From: an uncultured Alphaproteobacteria bacterium
GTDB lineage: Bacteria > Pseudomonadota > Alphaproteobacteria > Micropepsales > Micropepsaceae
NCBI GenBank assembly: GCA_903922545.1
Contig: CAIXUE010000129.1
Location: 1 to 9,367 of the forward strand
Direction of reading: 5' to 3'
DNA: 9,367 nucleotides
The position numbers and the translations under genes were made by a program. Shown in pieces: positions 1-5,936 of the stretch. The number at the start of each line of letters is the position of its first letter. The first letter of the stretch is position 1. The notes beneath the pieces were generated by a model. That model was given only the letters and a program-made list of their open reading frames with translations. It did not search any database and had not been told where the DNA came from.

Positions 1-37
1 CGAACGCCGCGAGCTTGAGCAAGCGGCCGGACTGAGA

Positions 38-769
38 TTATTTCTTTTCTTTAGGTTTCCCCCACGCGCCAAGCCCCGGAAACTTATCCAGCGCCTTCTT
101 CGCTTCCGCCTTGAACTTCTCGAACTGCATCACATTCTCGATCCGCGCCGCCAGAAATTCCGTGGTCGCGGATTCATCCTCGCTGGCGTCATTGAACCAG
201 CGCAGCAGCGTGGCGCCATAGACTCCCGCCAAAATCCCGCGCTTGGAATAGAAATTGAAATCGGTCGAGGTGTCGCCCACCGCCCGCCACATCGCATCCA
301 CGCTGTGGTACAGAAGCTTCGCCCCCAGCGCCGCATGCATCGGCAGCGCCAATGTCGCCCCGGCCCGCCGCGCCGCTTCTTTATTGGCTTTCAGCACCGA
401 TAGCCGCGCCAGCACGGCCGCGGCAATGCGCTCACGGATTTTCATTTTGGGCAAATCCATCTGGGTCAGGCGCTGTTCCATCTGCCCATCCGCCCAGTGC
501 GAATAATATTCCACCAGCGACAGCGCGCCTTCGGGGAACAGCCGCGCCAGCGCACCCGCATCCACATCGGCGGTCTTGCCCGCCTTGGCCAGCACCGCAT
601 CGGTGAAGCCGTCAAACGCCGCATCGGGCAGGGCGGCGGCCAGCACCGCATCCTTCATGGCGCTGTCTTCGCGCGCCGGCATGCGCATCTGCGCTGTATT
701 CTCAGCGGGCGTATCGCCGGGCGCTGCGGCGCGCGGCTTTCTTTTTTTCGGCGGCGCGTTTTCGTCCAT
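38..769 (-). CDS. COQ9-family ubiquinone biosynthesis protein
   Basis: The 243-residue product matches the COQ9 family, lipid-binding proteins with a TetR-like fold that support ubiquinone synthesis; in eukaryotes COQ9 assists the COQ7 hydroxylase. Visible family features are LFPEGALSLVEYY (77-89), the KIRERI...VLARL helix (110-122), and the hallmark GDTSTDFNFYSKR (165-177) followed by LAGVYGATLLRWFND (180-194). The N-terminal 35 residues are low-complexity and basic (PPKKRKPR at 6-13) and are probably disordered. Start choice: the ATG overlaps the TGA of the upstream deformylase gene as TGATG, which suggests translational coupling; a later Met at 38 is a less likely alternative. No strong Shine-Dalgarno is seen. 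Family assignment is firm; the exact biochemical role in bacteria is inferred from homologues. Confidence 0.9.
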   Translation of the reverse strand: MDENAPPKKRKPRAAAPGDTPAENTAQMRMPAREDSAMKDAVLAAALPDAAFDGFTDAVLAKAGKTADVDAGALARLFPEGALSLVEYYSHWADGQMEQRLTQMDLPKMKIRERIAAAVLARLSVLKANKEAARRAGATLALPMHAALGAKLLYHSVDAMWRAVGDTSTDFNFYSKRGILAGVYGATLLRWFNDASEDESATTEFLAARIENVMQFEKFKAEAKKALDKFPGLGAWGKPKEKK

Positions 770-1326
770 CAGCCTGCTGCCGGTTCCTTGTTGAAATACT
801 TGGATTCGCTTTCAAAAATCAGCTTGCCCAGGTCGCGCATCCGCCCCGGATAAAGCCGCCCGTCCAAATGATCCACCTCATGCTGCACCACCCGGGCATG
901 AAAGCCGCGCGCCGTCCGCTCGATCACTTTTCCGTCCAGGCCAAAGCCGCGATAGCGGATATGGGCCGGCCGCTCGACAAAGCCGCGCAGGCCCGGCACC
1001 GACAGGCATCCCTCCCAGCCGCCTTCGACGGTCCCGTCCAGAATCAGGATTTCCGGGTTGATCAGACAGGTCAGGGGGGCGGTGTGGTCGAATTGTTCCC
1101 CTTCCGCCAGGCCCGGATCGGCCCGTTCGCCCGGGGCCTGAAACACCACCAGCCGCAGGGGCACATGCACCTGGGGGGCGGCCAGGCCGGCGCCATTGGC
1201 GTCCATCATGGTTTCCACCATGTCATTGACCAGATGGCGTATTTCGGGCGCGGTGGGGTCGGCCACGGGGCGGGCGACCTGGGCCAGGACGGGGTGGCCC
1301 ATACGGGCGATTTTCAAGATTGCCAT
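769..1326 (-). CDS. def: Peptide deformylase
   Basis: This metalloenzyme removes the N-formyl group from the initiator methionine of nascent proteins at the ribosome. All three signature motifs are present, numbered from the [11 protein letters not shown] (45-52), EGCLS (105-109) and HEVDH (149-153). The metal ligands are Cys107, His149 and His153, and the catalytic base is Glu150. The length of 185 residues is normal. The frame stays open to a TTG at 1398, which would add 24 residues. I prefer the ATG because [14 protein letters not shown] is the usual deformylase N-terminus and because the TTG lies inside the candidate rpsU promoter. No fmt gene is adjacent, so this may be one of several deformylase paralogues. 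Its stop overlaps the COQ9-family start by one base, which makes a two-gene unit. Confidence 0.95.
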   Translation of the reverse strand: MAILKIARMGHPVLAQVARPVADPTAPEIRHLVNDMVETMMDANGAGLAAPQVHVPLRLVVFQAPGERADPGLAEGEQFDHTAPLTCLINPEILILDGTVEGGWEGCLSVPGLRGFVERPAHIRYRGFGLDGKVIERTARGFHARVVQHEVDHLDGRLYPGRMRDLGKLIFESESKYFNKEPAAG

Positions 1327-1333
1327 GCCTGCG

Positions 1334-1362
1334 AATATGGGGCTGGGGACGGCACCGGCCAA
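1334..1362 (-). promoter_or_regulatory. Candidate promoter for def, placed for leaderless start
   Basis: On the minus strand TTGGCC (1362-1357) is followed by a 17-base spacer and CATATT (1339-1334), then 7 bases to the ATG at 1326. Each hexamer matches 4 of 6 sigma-70 consensus bases. The spacing would put transcription start at or next to the A of ATG, in line with the weak or absent Shine-Dalgarno. Hexamer similarity alone is weak evidence. Confidence 0.35.
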
Positions 1363-1387
1363 GGCCAAAAACGCGCATCGCCGCGGG

Positions 1388-1416
1388 TGGACAGGCAATA
1401 CCCCTTCTGTTATCTA
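1388..1416 (+). promoter_or_regulatory. Candidate rpsU promoter
   Basis: TGGACA (1388-1393, 5 of 6 to the -35 consensus), a 17-base spacer, and TATCTA (1411-1416) lie upstream of rpsU. Transcription would begin near 1423, giving a leader of about 28 bases before the TTG start. The element overlaps the alternative upstream TTG of the divergent deformylase gene. Confidence 0.45.
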
Positions 1417-1450
1417 CCCCGGCCTTCAAAAAACGCCTCAGGAGCCTTCA

Positions 1451-1663
1451 TTGCAGATCATCGTCCGCGACAACAATATCGACCAGGCGCTCAAGGCGCT
1501 GAAGAAGAAGATGCAGCGCGAAGGCATCTTCCGGGAGATGAAGCTGCGCGGCGCCTATGAAAAGCCCTCTGAAAAGCGCGCCCGCGAACGGGCCGAAGCC
1601 GTCCGCCGCTACCGCAAGCTGCAGCGCAAGCGCGCCCAGCGCGAAGGGCTTATTCCTCGCTAA
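1451..1663 (+). CDS. rpsU: Small ribosomal subunit protein bS21
   Basis: The 70-residue, highly basic product is ribosomal protein bS21, a late-assembling small-subunit protein near the platform and the anti-Shine-Dalgarno region of 16S rRNA. The start [20 protein letters not shown] (residues 1-20, initiator read as Met), then [11 protein letters not shown] and [18 protein letters not shown], is the bS21 pattern as found in alphaproteobacteria. It starts with TTG (1451-1453), with GGAG at 1441-1444 six bases upstream. Upstream in-frame codons read into the divergent promoter region and do not resemble bS21. The gene stands alone and is followed by a palindrome and a strong terminator. The non-ATG start may moderate expression. 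Identity is firm. Confidence 0.95.
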   Translation: MQIIVRDNNIDQALKALKKKMQREGIFREMKLRGAYEKPSEKRARERAEAVRRYRKLQRKRAQREGLIPR

Positions 1664-1670
1664 TTATCCT

Positions 1671-1697
1671 GTCATTCCCGCGAAAGCGGGAATCCAG
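1671..1697. repeat. Palindromic dispersed-type repeat, 8-bp stem with GAAA loop
   Basis: ATTCCCGC (1674-1681), loop GAAA (1682-1685) and GCGGGAAT (1686-1693) form a perfect 8-bp hairpin with a GNRA-type tetraloop, flanked by GTC and CCAG. From general knowledge, this string is a very common short intergenic palindrome in proteobacterial genomes. Only one copy is in the window, so its repeat status cannot be shown here. It lies between the rpsU stop and the terminator. Confidence 0.6.
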
Positions 1698-1702
1698 TGA
1701 AC

Positions 1703-1733
1703 AAAAAAGCCGCCCTCAACGGGCGGCTTTTTT
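1703..1733. terminator. Bidirectional intrinsic terminator
   Basis: The core stem is GCCGCCC (1709-1715) with GGGCGGC (1721-1727) around the loop TCAAC. It is flanked by six A (1703-1708) and six T (1728-1733), which extend pairing to 13 bp and give a U-tract on either strand. On the plus strand it ends rpsU about 40 bases after the stop, and a second T-run (1735-1739) follows. On the minus strand it ends the transporter/small-protein run. The minus-strand stop codon of the 59-residue gene sits in the loop. Confidence 0.9.
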
Positions 1734-1895
1734 GTTTTTCCGCTTCTGATTGACCACATAGGCCGTGGTTCCCACCAGGGCGGCGGCCCCCAGCACCAGC
1801 AGCAAAGTTCCCGCGCCCGGTGCAATCTGGTCGCCGGCCACCTCGGCCACCGCTTTCAGGTCTTCGGTAAGGTTCTTTTTCCGCCGCCAGAACAT
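1716..1895 (-). CDS. Small single-pass membrane protein, unknown function
   Basis: This 59-residue frame begins MFWRRKKNLTEDLKAVAEVA, then has a hydrophobic stretch of about 20 residues (roughly 29-48, TLLLVLGAAALVGTTAYVV) and a very basic tail (QKRKNKKAAR). Both ends are positively charged. I recognise no family. The frame has a stop a few codons upstream of the ATG, so this is its only reasonable start. There is no Shine-Dalgarno, and a -10-like TAAATA lies six bases before the ATG. It follows the cation transporter gene by 42 bases on the same strand, so the two could be co-transcribed. Its last codons (KKAAR and stop) form one arm and part of the loop of the terminator. It is probably real, given the protein-like pattern of a charged N-terminus, a membrane segment and a basic tail, but homologues are needed. 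Confidence 0.6.
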   Translation of the reverse strand: MFWRRKKNLTEDLKAVAEVAGDQIAPGAGTLLLVLGAAALVGTTAYVVNQKRKNKKAAR

Positions 1896-1901
1896 GGGGC
1901 T

Positions 1902-1930
1902 TATTTAGGCACACCCGTCCCCGGCAACAA
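1902..1930 (-). promoter_or_regulatory. Candidate leaderless promoter for the 59-residue gene
   Basis: TTGTTG (1930-1925), exactly 17 bases, then TAAATA (1907-1902), with six bases to the ATG at 1895. Each hexamer matches only 3 of 6 consensus bases, but the spacing fits a transcript starting at the ATG itself, and no ribosome-binding site is present. Confidence 0.25.
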
Positions 1931-1937
1931 CCCCGTT

Positions 1938-3002
1938 TCAGGCACAGTCGGCGCAGACGGTCACTTCCACCGTCACATGGCTGAGGTCCGGATAATGCCG
2001 GCGCAGCGCCGCCTTGATCTGTTCGGCATTGGTGGCGTCAGGCGACACCAGCGACACGATCAGCCCTTCATGCCCCGGGCCCAGCCGCCACAAATGAAGG
2101 TCGGCCACCCGCGCCCCCATTTCCTTTTCGATCATGGCCTTGATCTGGCCAGACCGGGTGGGATTGGAATCCGCATCCAAAAGAACCATCGCGCTGTCGC
2201 GGATCAGCCCATACGACCAGGACGCGATCACAAACGCGCCCACCAATCCGCTCACCGGATCCAGGAAGCCAAGCCCGAAGAAATAACCGCAGGCCAGCGC
2301 CACAATCGCCAACACGCTGGTGGCCGCATCCGCCAGCACATGCACATAGGCGGCGCGCATATTGTTGTCGCGCACTTCGCCATGTCCGTGATCATGGCCC
2401 GCATGATCGTGCGAATGACCATGTCCATGCGAATGGCCGTGCCCGTGGGAATGCCCGTCGTCTTTCAAAATGAAAGCGCTGACCAGATTGACGCAAAGCC
2501 CGATGCTGGCGATCAACAGCGCATCGCCATATTGCACACTGGTCGGCGACAGCAGCCGCTCGATGGATTCAATCGCCACCACCAGCGCGGTGATGCCCAA
2601 AACAATGGCGCTGGAAAAAGCCGCCAGGTCGCCGAACTTGCCGGTGCCCAATGTAAAGCGCGCATTGCCGGTATGGCGCCGCGCCAGCCAATAGGCGCCC
2701 GCCGCCAGGCCCAGCGCCCCCACATGGGTCGCCATGTGCACGCCATCGGCCAGCAGCGCCATGGAATGATAAAGAACGCCGCAGGCAATCTCGACCAGCA
2801 TGAAGACGGCGGTGACCAGTGCCGCCATCTTGGCTTTGATTTCCGACCGGCCATGGCCCGCGCCCAGGAAGACATGATCCTTGGTCCAGTTGCCATGATC
2901 ATGCGCCGGGGCCTTGTGCGCATGGCCATGATGATCGTGTCCATGATCGTGATCATGGTCGTGCCCGTGCGTATGTCCGTCATGTGTGTGCGAATGCGCC
3001 AT
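1938..3002 (-). CDS. dmeF: DmeF-like CDF cation efflux transporter (Co/Ni/Zn type)
   Basis: The 354-residue product is a cation diffusion facilitator, an inner-membrane metal/proton antiporter that exports divalent cations. It has a His-rich cytoplasmic N-terminus (3-36), six expected membrane segments between about 56 and 275, a second His-rich loop between segments IV and V (184-207), and a C-terminal cytoplasmic domain (about 276-354) ending in CADC. The transport-site pairs are His89-xxx-His93 (LADGVHMATH) in segment II and His221-xxx-Asp225 (HVLAD) in segment V. The HMATH form and HGRSE start (50-54) resemble DmeF, a cobalt/nickel exporter; many other CDF proteins have Asp at the second position. 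The metal is inferred, not shown. No dmeR-type regulator is adjacent. The start lacks a Shine-Dalgarno, and the frame is closed upstream by a TAG, so the ATG is the first start. The gene symbol is a family-level guess. Confidence 0.88.
   Translation of the reverse strand: MAHSHTHDGHTHGHDHDHDHGHDHHGHAHKAPAHDHGNWTKDHVFLGAGHGRSEIKAKMAALVTAVFMLVEIACGVLYHSMALLADGVHMATHVGALGLAAGAYWLARRHTGNARFTLGTGKFGDLAAFSSAIVLGITALVVAIESIERLLSPTSVQYGDALLIASIGLCVNLVSAFILKDDGHSHGHGHSHGHGHSHDHAGHDHGHGEVRDNNMRAAYVHVLADAATSVLAIVALACGYFFGLGFLDPVSGLVGAFVIASWSYGLIRDSAMVLLDADSNPTRSGQIKAMIEKEMGARVADLHLWRLGPGHEGLIVSLVSPDATNAEQIKAALRRHYPDLSHVTVEVTVCADCA
2382..2453 (-). repeat. His-rich loop with short tandem HSHGHG units
   Basis: This segment encodes residues 184-207 of the cation transporter. 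HSHGHG occurs twice in a row and then degrades into HSHDH and GHDHGHG, which gives an 18-base direct repeat in the DNA. Such metal-buffering loops between segments IV and V are usual in zinc, cobalt and nickel CDF proteins. Repeat slippage could vary its length between strains. Confidence 0.75.
2895..2996 (-). repeat. His-rich N-terminal region of the cation transporter
   Basis: It encodes residues 3-36, in which His alternates with Asp, Gly and Ala (HDHDHDHGHDHHGHAH at 14-29). It probably binds metal in the cytoplasm. The CAT/CAC codons read as ATG-rich sequence on the other strand, which creates spurious open frames there. Confidence 0.75.
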
Positions 3003-3067
3003 GACGGGGAGTTTAGGCTATTCCCCGCGCGAACGCATGCGCCAATTCATGAACTTTCGAATAGGCT

Positions 3068-4708
3068 TTACATCGCCCCGGTCGGCAGCTTGCCCGGGTC
3101 CTTGCAGACAAAATTCTCCGCCGCATGGATATCGCCCGAACCCTTGTAGGTGGCCTCGGTGGGATAGGGACAGATCGGCCGTGTCATGTCCGGCTTCTTG
3201 TTGGCGTCCAGATGGGTGCCGATCAGGGTCTGGGGCGCTTTCTTCTGCGTCACCCAAACATCCAGCGCCGCCACCACATCGTGTTGCGGGTCATGGCTAA
3301 CGGCCGGCGATGCGCCGCCGAAATTGAACGGGCCGGGCCCGCCGCCGCAATGATTGACGCCGGGCGCCATGAACAGGCGATAGAAACTGTCAGCCCGCGC
3401 CTCGCCCATCTTGGCGACAATCCGGTTGTGGAAATCCACGCTGGCGAAAGAGCTGACCATATTGTCGGCCCAGCCATGATACTGGATCAGCTTTCCGCCG
3501 CGCTTTTCAAAGCCGCTCAAATCCGGATTGGCGTTGTAATTGCTCTCCATGCTCGACCCCATCAGGGGCGTGTTCAGCATCTTGTCGCTGTCCTTGTCGA
3601 AATCGAACGACGTCAGCGATGTGCCGGCATTTTGCGACACGGCATATTGCCAGAAACTCCAGCTCGATCCGCCCGGCAATTTTCCTGCCCACACCCGCGC
3701 CCAGGGCGCTTCGCTGCCGCGCGCATAACCGGCGAACAGGCGCGTGCCGTCCGATTTGTGCGCCCCGTCGTAAATCTTTTCCGCCGCATCCACCTGCACC
3801 GGCGTCAGGCAATCCGCCGTCGCGCCCGCCTGGCACTGAATGGCCTTTGGATCAAAGTCACAGCGGCGCGGATCGGAGATAATCCCGTCTTCCACGCCAT
3901 CCAGCTTGTCGCACGCCTTGATCGCGGCCTTGTTCAGGATTGCCGAACTCTGGTCGGTCAGCGCGCTGGCGTCCTTGATGGCCGGCATGGTGTTCCAGAT
4001 CGCGCCCACCATCTGGCTGGTCCAGTGCCAGGCCGGCGCGCCCGCGACGATACCGTCAAAATCTTCAGGAAAACGCGTGGCTTCCACCAACGCCTGCCGC
4101 CCGCCGGTGGAACAGCCCACGAAATAGGATTCGGAGGCTTTCTTGCCGTAGAATTTTTCGATCGCATCCTTGGCGGCAATGCTCGACACATGAACCGCGC
4201 GCCAGGCGAAATCCACCATCTTTTCCGGATGGCCCAGCGCAAAGCTGTTGTCGCTGCCGCCGCCCGGCGCATCCGGCGCGGTGACATGGCCGTTATCCGT
4301 GGCCAGCGTGGCGTAACCGGCTTCTAGCGGCTCAACCATTGAGCCTTGGCCGATTGAACCCGACGATCCACCCGAACCTTCCTGCTGGTATTTGCCGTTC
4401 CAGCTGGAAGCCGGCGGCATCCAGATCTCAAATCCAATCTGGGAATCCGATGTGGGCGCCGCCACGCCGACAACGCGGCAGAAGGGCAGGGTGACCTTGG
4501 TCCGCCCGAACGTGGCGCCGTCGGGATTATAATCGGCGCTGATCACGCTCATCCCCTGGCCGAGACTTTTGCCCACCATGGCTTTGCACATCGCGGCATC
4601 ATCGCGCGCGCCCTGCGCCACCGCCTCACCGCCGCCCATGCCCAAAGCCGGGATCAACGCCAACACCGACGCATACGTCAGCAACCGCGAACGCGAAGTA
4701 CCTGTCAT
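3068..4708 (-). CDS. Tannase/feruloyl esterase family secreted hydrolase
   Basis: The 546-residue alpha/beta hydrolase belongs to the tannase/feruloyl esterase family, which cleaves ester bonds of aromatic acids such as galloyl, feruloyl or related esters. The N-terminus has basic residues, a hydrophobic core (9-24) and AVAQG (29-33), consistent with a Sec signal peptide cleaved near residue 32. The nucleophile is Ser200 in GCSTGG, the acid is Asp415 in HGWAD, and the base is His453 in NHCGGG. Cys199 and Cys454 flank the triad as in the family's CS-D-HC disulfide arrangement. The lid-region segment CDKLDGVEDGIISDPRRC (266-283) matches the calcium-binding loop. A strong Shine-Dalgarno (GGGGAGGA, 4720-4713) supports the start. 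The substrate cannot be told from sequence. It sits between fliP and the metal transporter with no obvious functional link to either. Confidence 0.9.
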   Translation of the reverse strand: MTGTSRSRLLTYASVLALIPALGMGGGEAVAQGARDDAAMCKAMVGKSLGQGMSVISADYNPDGATFGRTKVTLPFCRVVGVAAPTSDSQIGFEIWMPPASSWNGKYQQEGSGGSSGSIGQGSMVEPLEAGYATLATDNGHVTAPDAPGGGSDNSFALGHPEKMVDFAWRAVHVSSIAAKDAIEKFYGKKASESYFVGCSTGGRQALVEATRFPEDFDGIVAGAPAWHWTSQMVGAIWNTMPAIKDASALTDQSSAILNKAAIKACDKLDGVEDGIISDPRRCDFDPKAIQCQAGATADCLTPVQVDAAEKIYDGAHKSDGTRLFAGYARGSEAPWARVWAGKLPGGSSWSFWQYAVSQNAGTSLTSFDFDKDSDKMLNTPLMGSSMESNYNANPDLSGFEKRGGKLIQYHGWADNMVSSFASVDFHNRIVAKMGEARADSFYRLFMAPGVNHCGGGPGPFNFGGASPAVSHDPQHDVVAALDVWVTQKKAPQTLIGTHLDANKKPDMTRPICPYPTEATYKGSGDIHAAENFVCKDPGKLPTGAM

Positions 4709-4750
4709 GAAATCCTCCCCAAAGGGCCGTCTTCAGGCGGCGTGGGGACG

Positions 4751-4779
4751 ATCCTCTAACGGGCCCGGGGGAGCGTCAA
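4751..4779 (-). promoter_or_regulatory. Weak candidate promoter for the esterase gene
   Basis: TTGACG (4779-4774, 5 of 6) is followed by a 17-base spacer and GAGGAT (4756-4751, 3 of 6), about 40 bases before the ATG. A TTGACA at 4793-4788 is a better -35 but has no -10 partner. I saw no intrinsic terminator in the gap after fliP (4709-4812). Confidence 0.25.
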
Positions 4780-4812
4780 GGGAAGGGTGTCAATTCGGGC
4801 TGAAAGCGGGAA

Positions 4813-5625
4813 TTAACCGGGGGGCGGACCGTGCAGATACGACTCCACCAGCGAGCCGGCGATCAGTTTCCAGCCATCCACCAGCACGAAAAAGATCAGC
4901 TTGAAGGGCAGGGAGATGATCACCGGCGGCAGCATCATCATGCCCATGCTCATCAAAATCGACGCCACCGCCATGTCGATGATCAGGAATGGCACGAAGA
5001 TCAGAAAGCCGATTTCAAAGGCGCGCTTCAATTCCGACAGCATGAAAGCGGGGGCCAGGGTGGTCAGCGCCACATCGGTGGGGTTGGCCGGCATCTTCAC
5101 ATGGCTCATATCCAGGAAAAGCTGCAGATCGCTCTGGCGCACATGGCCCGACATGAATTTCTTCATCGGCACCATGGCCGCATCGAAGCCCTGTTCGGTG
5201 GTCATGGTGTTGTCCATCATCGGCTTGATGCCCTGGTTATAGGCATCCGTCAGCGTCGGGGTCATCACAAACAGGGTCAGGAACATCGCCAGGGATACAA
5301 GCACGCTGTTGGGCGGGCTGGTCTGAAGTCCCAAGGCCGTGCGCAGCAGCGACAGAACCACAATGATGCGCACAAAGCTGGTCATCATGATCAGGATCGA
5401 CGGCGCGATGGACAGCACCGTGATCAGGGCGATGATCTGCACCATGCGGTCGGTGAAAAGTCCCGAGCCGGAAAGATTGATCGAAAGTCCGCCATCGGCG
5501 GCGGGCGTGGCGGCCGTGCTGGCAACACCGGCCTTGGCCGCGGCCAGGGGCGCCGTGGCGGCAAAGGCATGGATTGGCGCCAGCAGCGCCAACATCAAAA
5601 TCAAAAGCGGCAGGAATTTTTTCAC
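4813..5625 (-). CDS. fliP: Flagellar export gate protein FliP
   Basis: FliP forms the core of the flagellar type III export gate, five copies with FliQ and FliR, in the inner membrane. The 270-residue product has a cleavable signal peptide (1-22, ending AFA), a short variable linker, and four membrane segments at about 62-92, 106-124, 204-226 and 232-256. Family signatures are MTSFVRIIVVLSLLRTALGL (81-100), TSPPNSVLVSLAMFLT (102-117), PAFMLSELKRAFEIGF (192-207) and PFLIIDMAVASILMSMGMMM (212-231). The start is GTG at 5625-5623, and the GTGA overlap with the fliO stop indicates translational coupling. The Met-rich stretch 224-231 is typical of the family. Identity is firm. Confidence 0.97.
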   Translation of the reverse strand: MKKFLPLLILMLALLAPIHAFAATAPLAAAKAGVASTAATPAADGGLSINLSGSGLFTDRMVQIIALITVLSIAPSILIMMTSFVRIIVVLSLLRTALGLQTSPPNSVLVSLAMFLTLFVMTPTLTDAYNQGIKPMMDNTMTTEQGFDAAMVPMKKFMSGHVRQSDLQLFLDMSHVKMPANPTDVALTTLAPAFMLSELKRAFEIGFLIFVPFLIIDMAVASILMSMGMMMLPPVIISLPFKLIFFVLVDGWKLIAGSLVESYLHGPPPG

Positions 5626-5912
5626 GATGCGGCCGTGCCGTTGGAAAGCAGCCGCGCATCGATATTGGCTTCAATCACAGATGCGCCATCGGGGCCGGAC
5701 AGCACCAGATGTTCGACATTGTCGCGGCGGATGATGAAAAGCCGCTGCTTGGGCCCCACCATCAGCGTCTCCACAATATGAAGTCTTTTGTCGGGAAAGG
5801 CGCGCGCCACGCCGGGCACGCCGAATTTGCGCGCCGCCAGCGCCGCGCCGCCGATCAGCGCCAACACCAGCAGCAACGCGCCCAGATATCGAAACAGGTC
5901 CAGAATTTCCAT
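5622..5912 (-). CDS. fliO: Flagellar biosynthesis protein FliO
   Basis: FliO helps assemble and stabilise the FliP ring of the export gate. The 96-residue product has one membrane segment (about 8-28, with GALLLVLALIGGAALAARKF at 11-30) and a cytoplasmic beta-rich domain with KRLHIVETLMVGPKQRLFIIRRDNVEHLVLSG (42-73 in total), the usual FliO pattern. Its position directly before fliP, with a 4-base overlap, confirms the assignment. There is no Shine-Dalgarno before the ATG, and an in-frame TGA lies upstream. A CtrA-type site is centred 32 bases upstream of the ATG, which suggests that the transcript starts at or very near the start codon. Confidence 0.93.
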   Translation of the reverse strand: MEILDLFRYLGALLLVLALIGGAALAARKFGVPGVARAFPDKRLHIVETLMVGPKQRLFIIRRDNVEHLVLSGPDGASVIEANIDARLLSNGTAAS

Positions 5913-5936
5913 GGCGCGATTTACACACCATCAACC

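Noticed and set aside
1..37. Possible end of a plus-strand gene (frame ending TGA at 33-35)
   Set aside because: Only about ten codons are visible, with no family evidence, so nothing can be supported.
1196..1450. 85-codon upstream extension of the bS21 frame
   Set aside because: It is antisense to the deformylase gene and crosses the candidate rpsU promoter. bS21 proteins begin at the TTG position, which has its own GGAG.
1672..1914. 80-codon minus-strand frame starting at GTG, overlapping the 59-residue gene
   Set aside because: Gly/Arg/Pro-rich with no membrane segment, and it runs through the terminator and palindrome. The +1-shifted 59-residue frame is far more protein-like.
3003..3067. 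Possible terminator or promoter between the esterase and the transporter
   Set aside because: GGGGA (3006-3010) and TCCCC (3022-3026) could form a 5-bp stem, but there is no T-run. A TTGGCG/AATAGC pair is too weak to call.
1977..3149. Long plus-strand open frame of 390 codons opposite the cation transporter
   Set aside because: It is the antisense shadow of the transporter. His codons CAT/CAC read as ATG/GTG on the other strand, giving Met/Val-rich low-complexity sequence. The minus-strand protein has clear family motifs.
3125..4327. Plus-strand open frame of 400 codons opposite the esterase
   Set aside because: Arg/His/Ala-rich composition without recognisable motifs. The minus strand holds an intact catalytic triad and signal peptide, so this is a GC-driven shadow.
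4709..4812. Intrinsic terminator after fliP
   Set aside because: No stable stem followed by a T-run on the minus strand. A 4-bp GCCG/CGGC stem near the esterase start is too weak.
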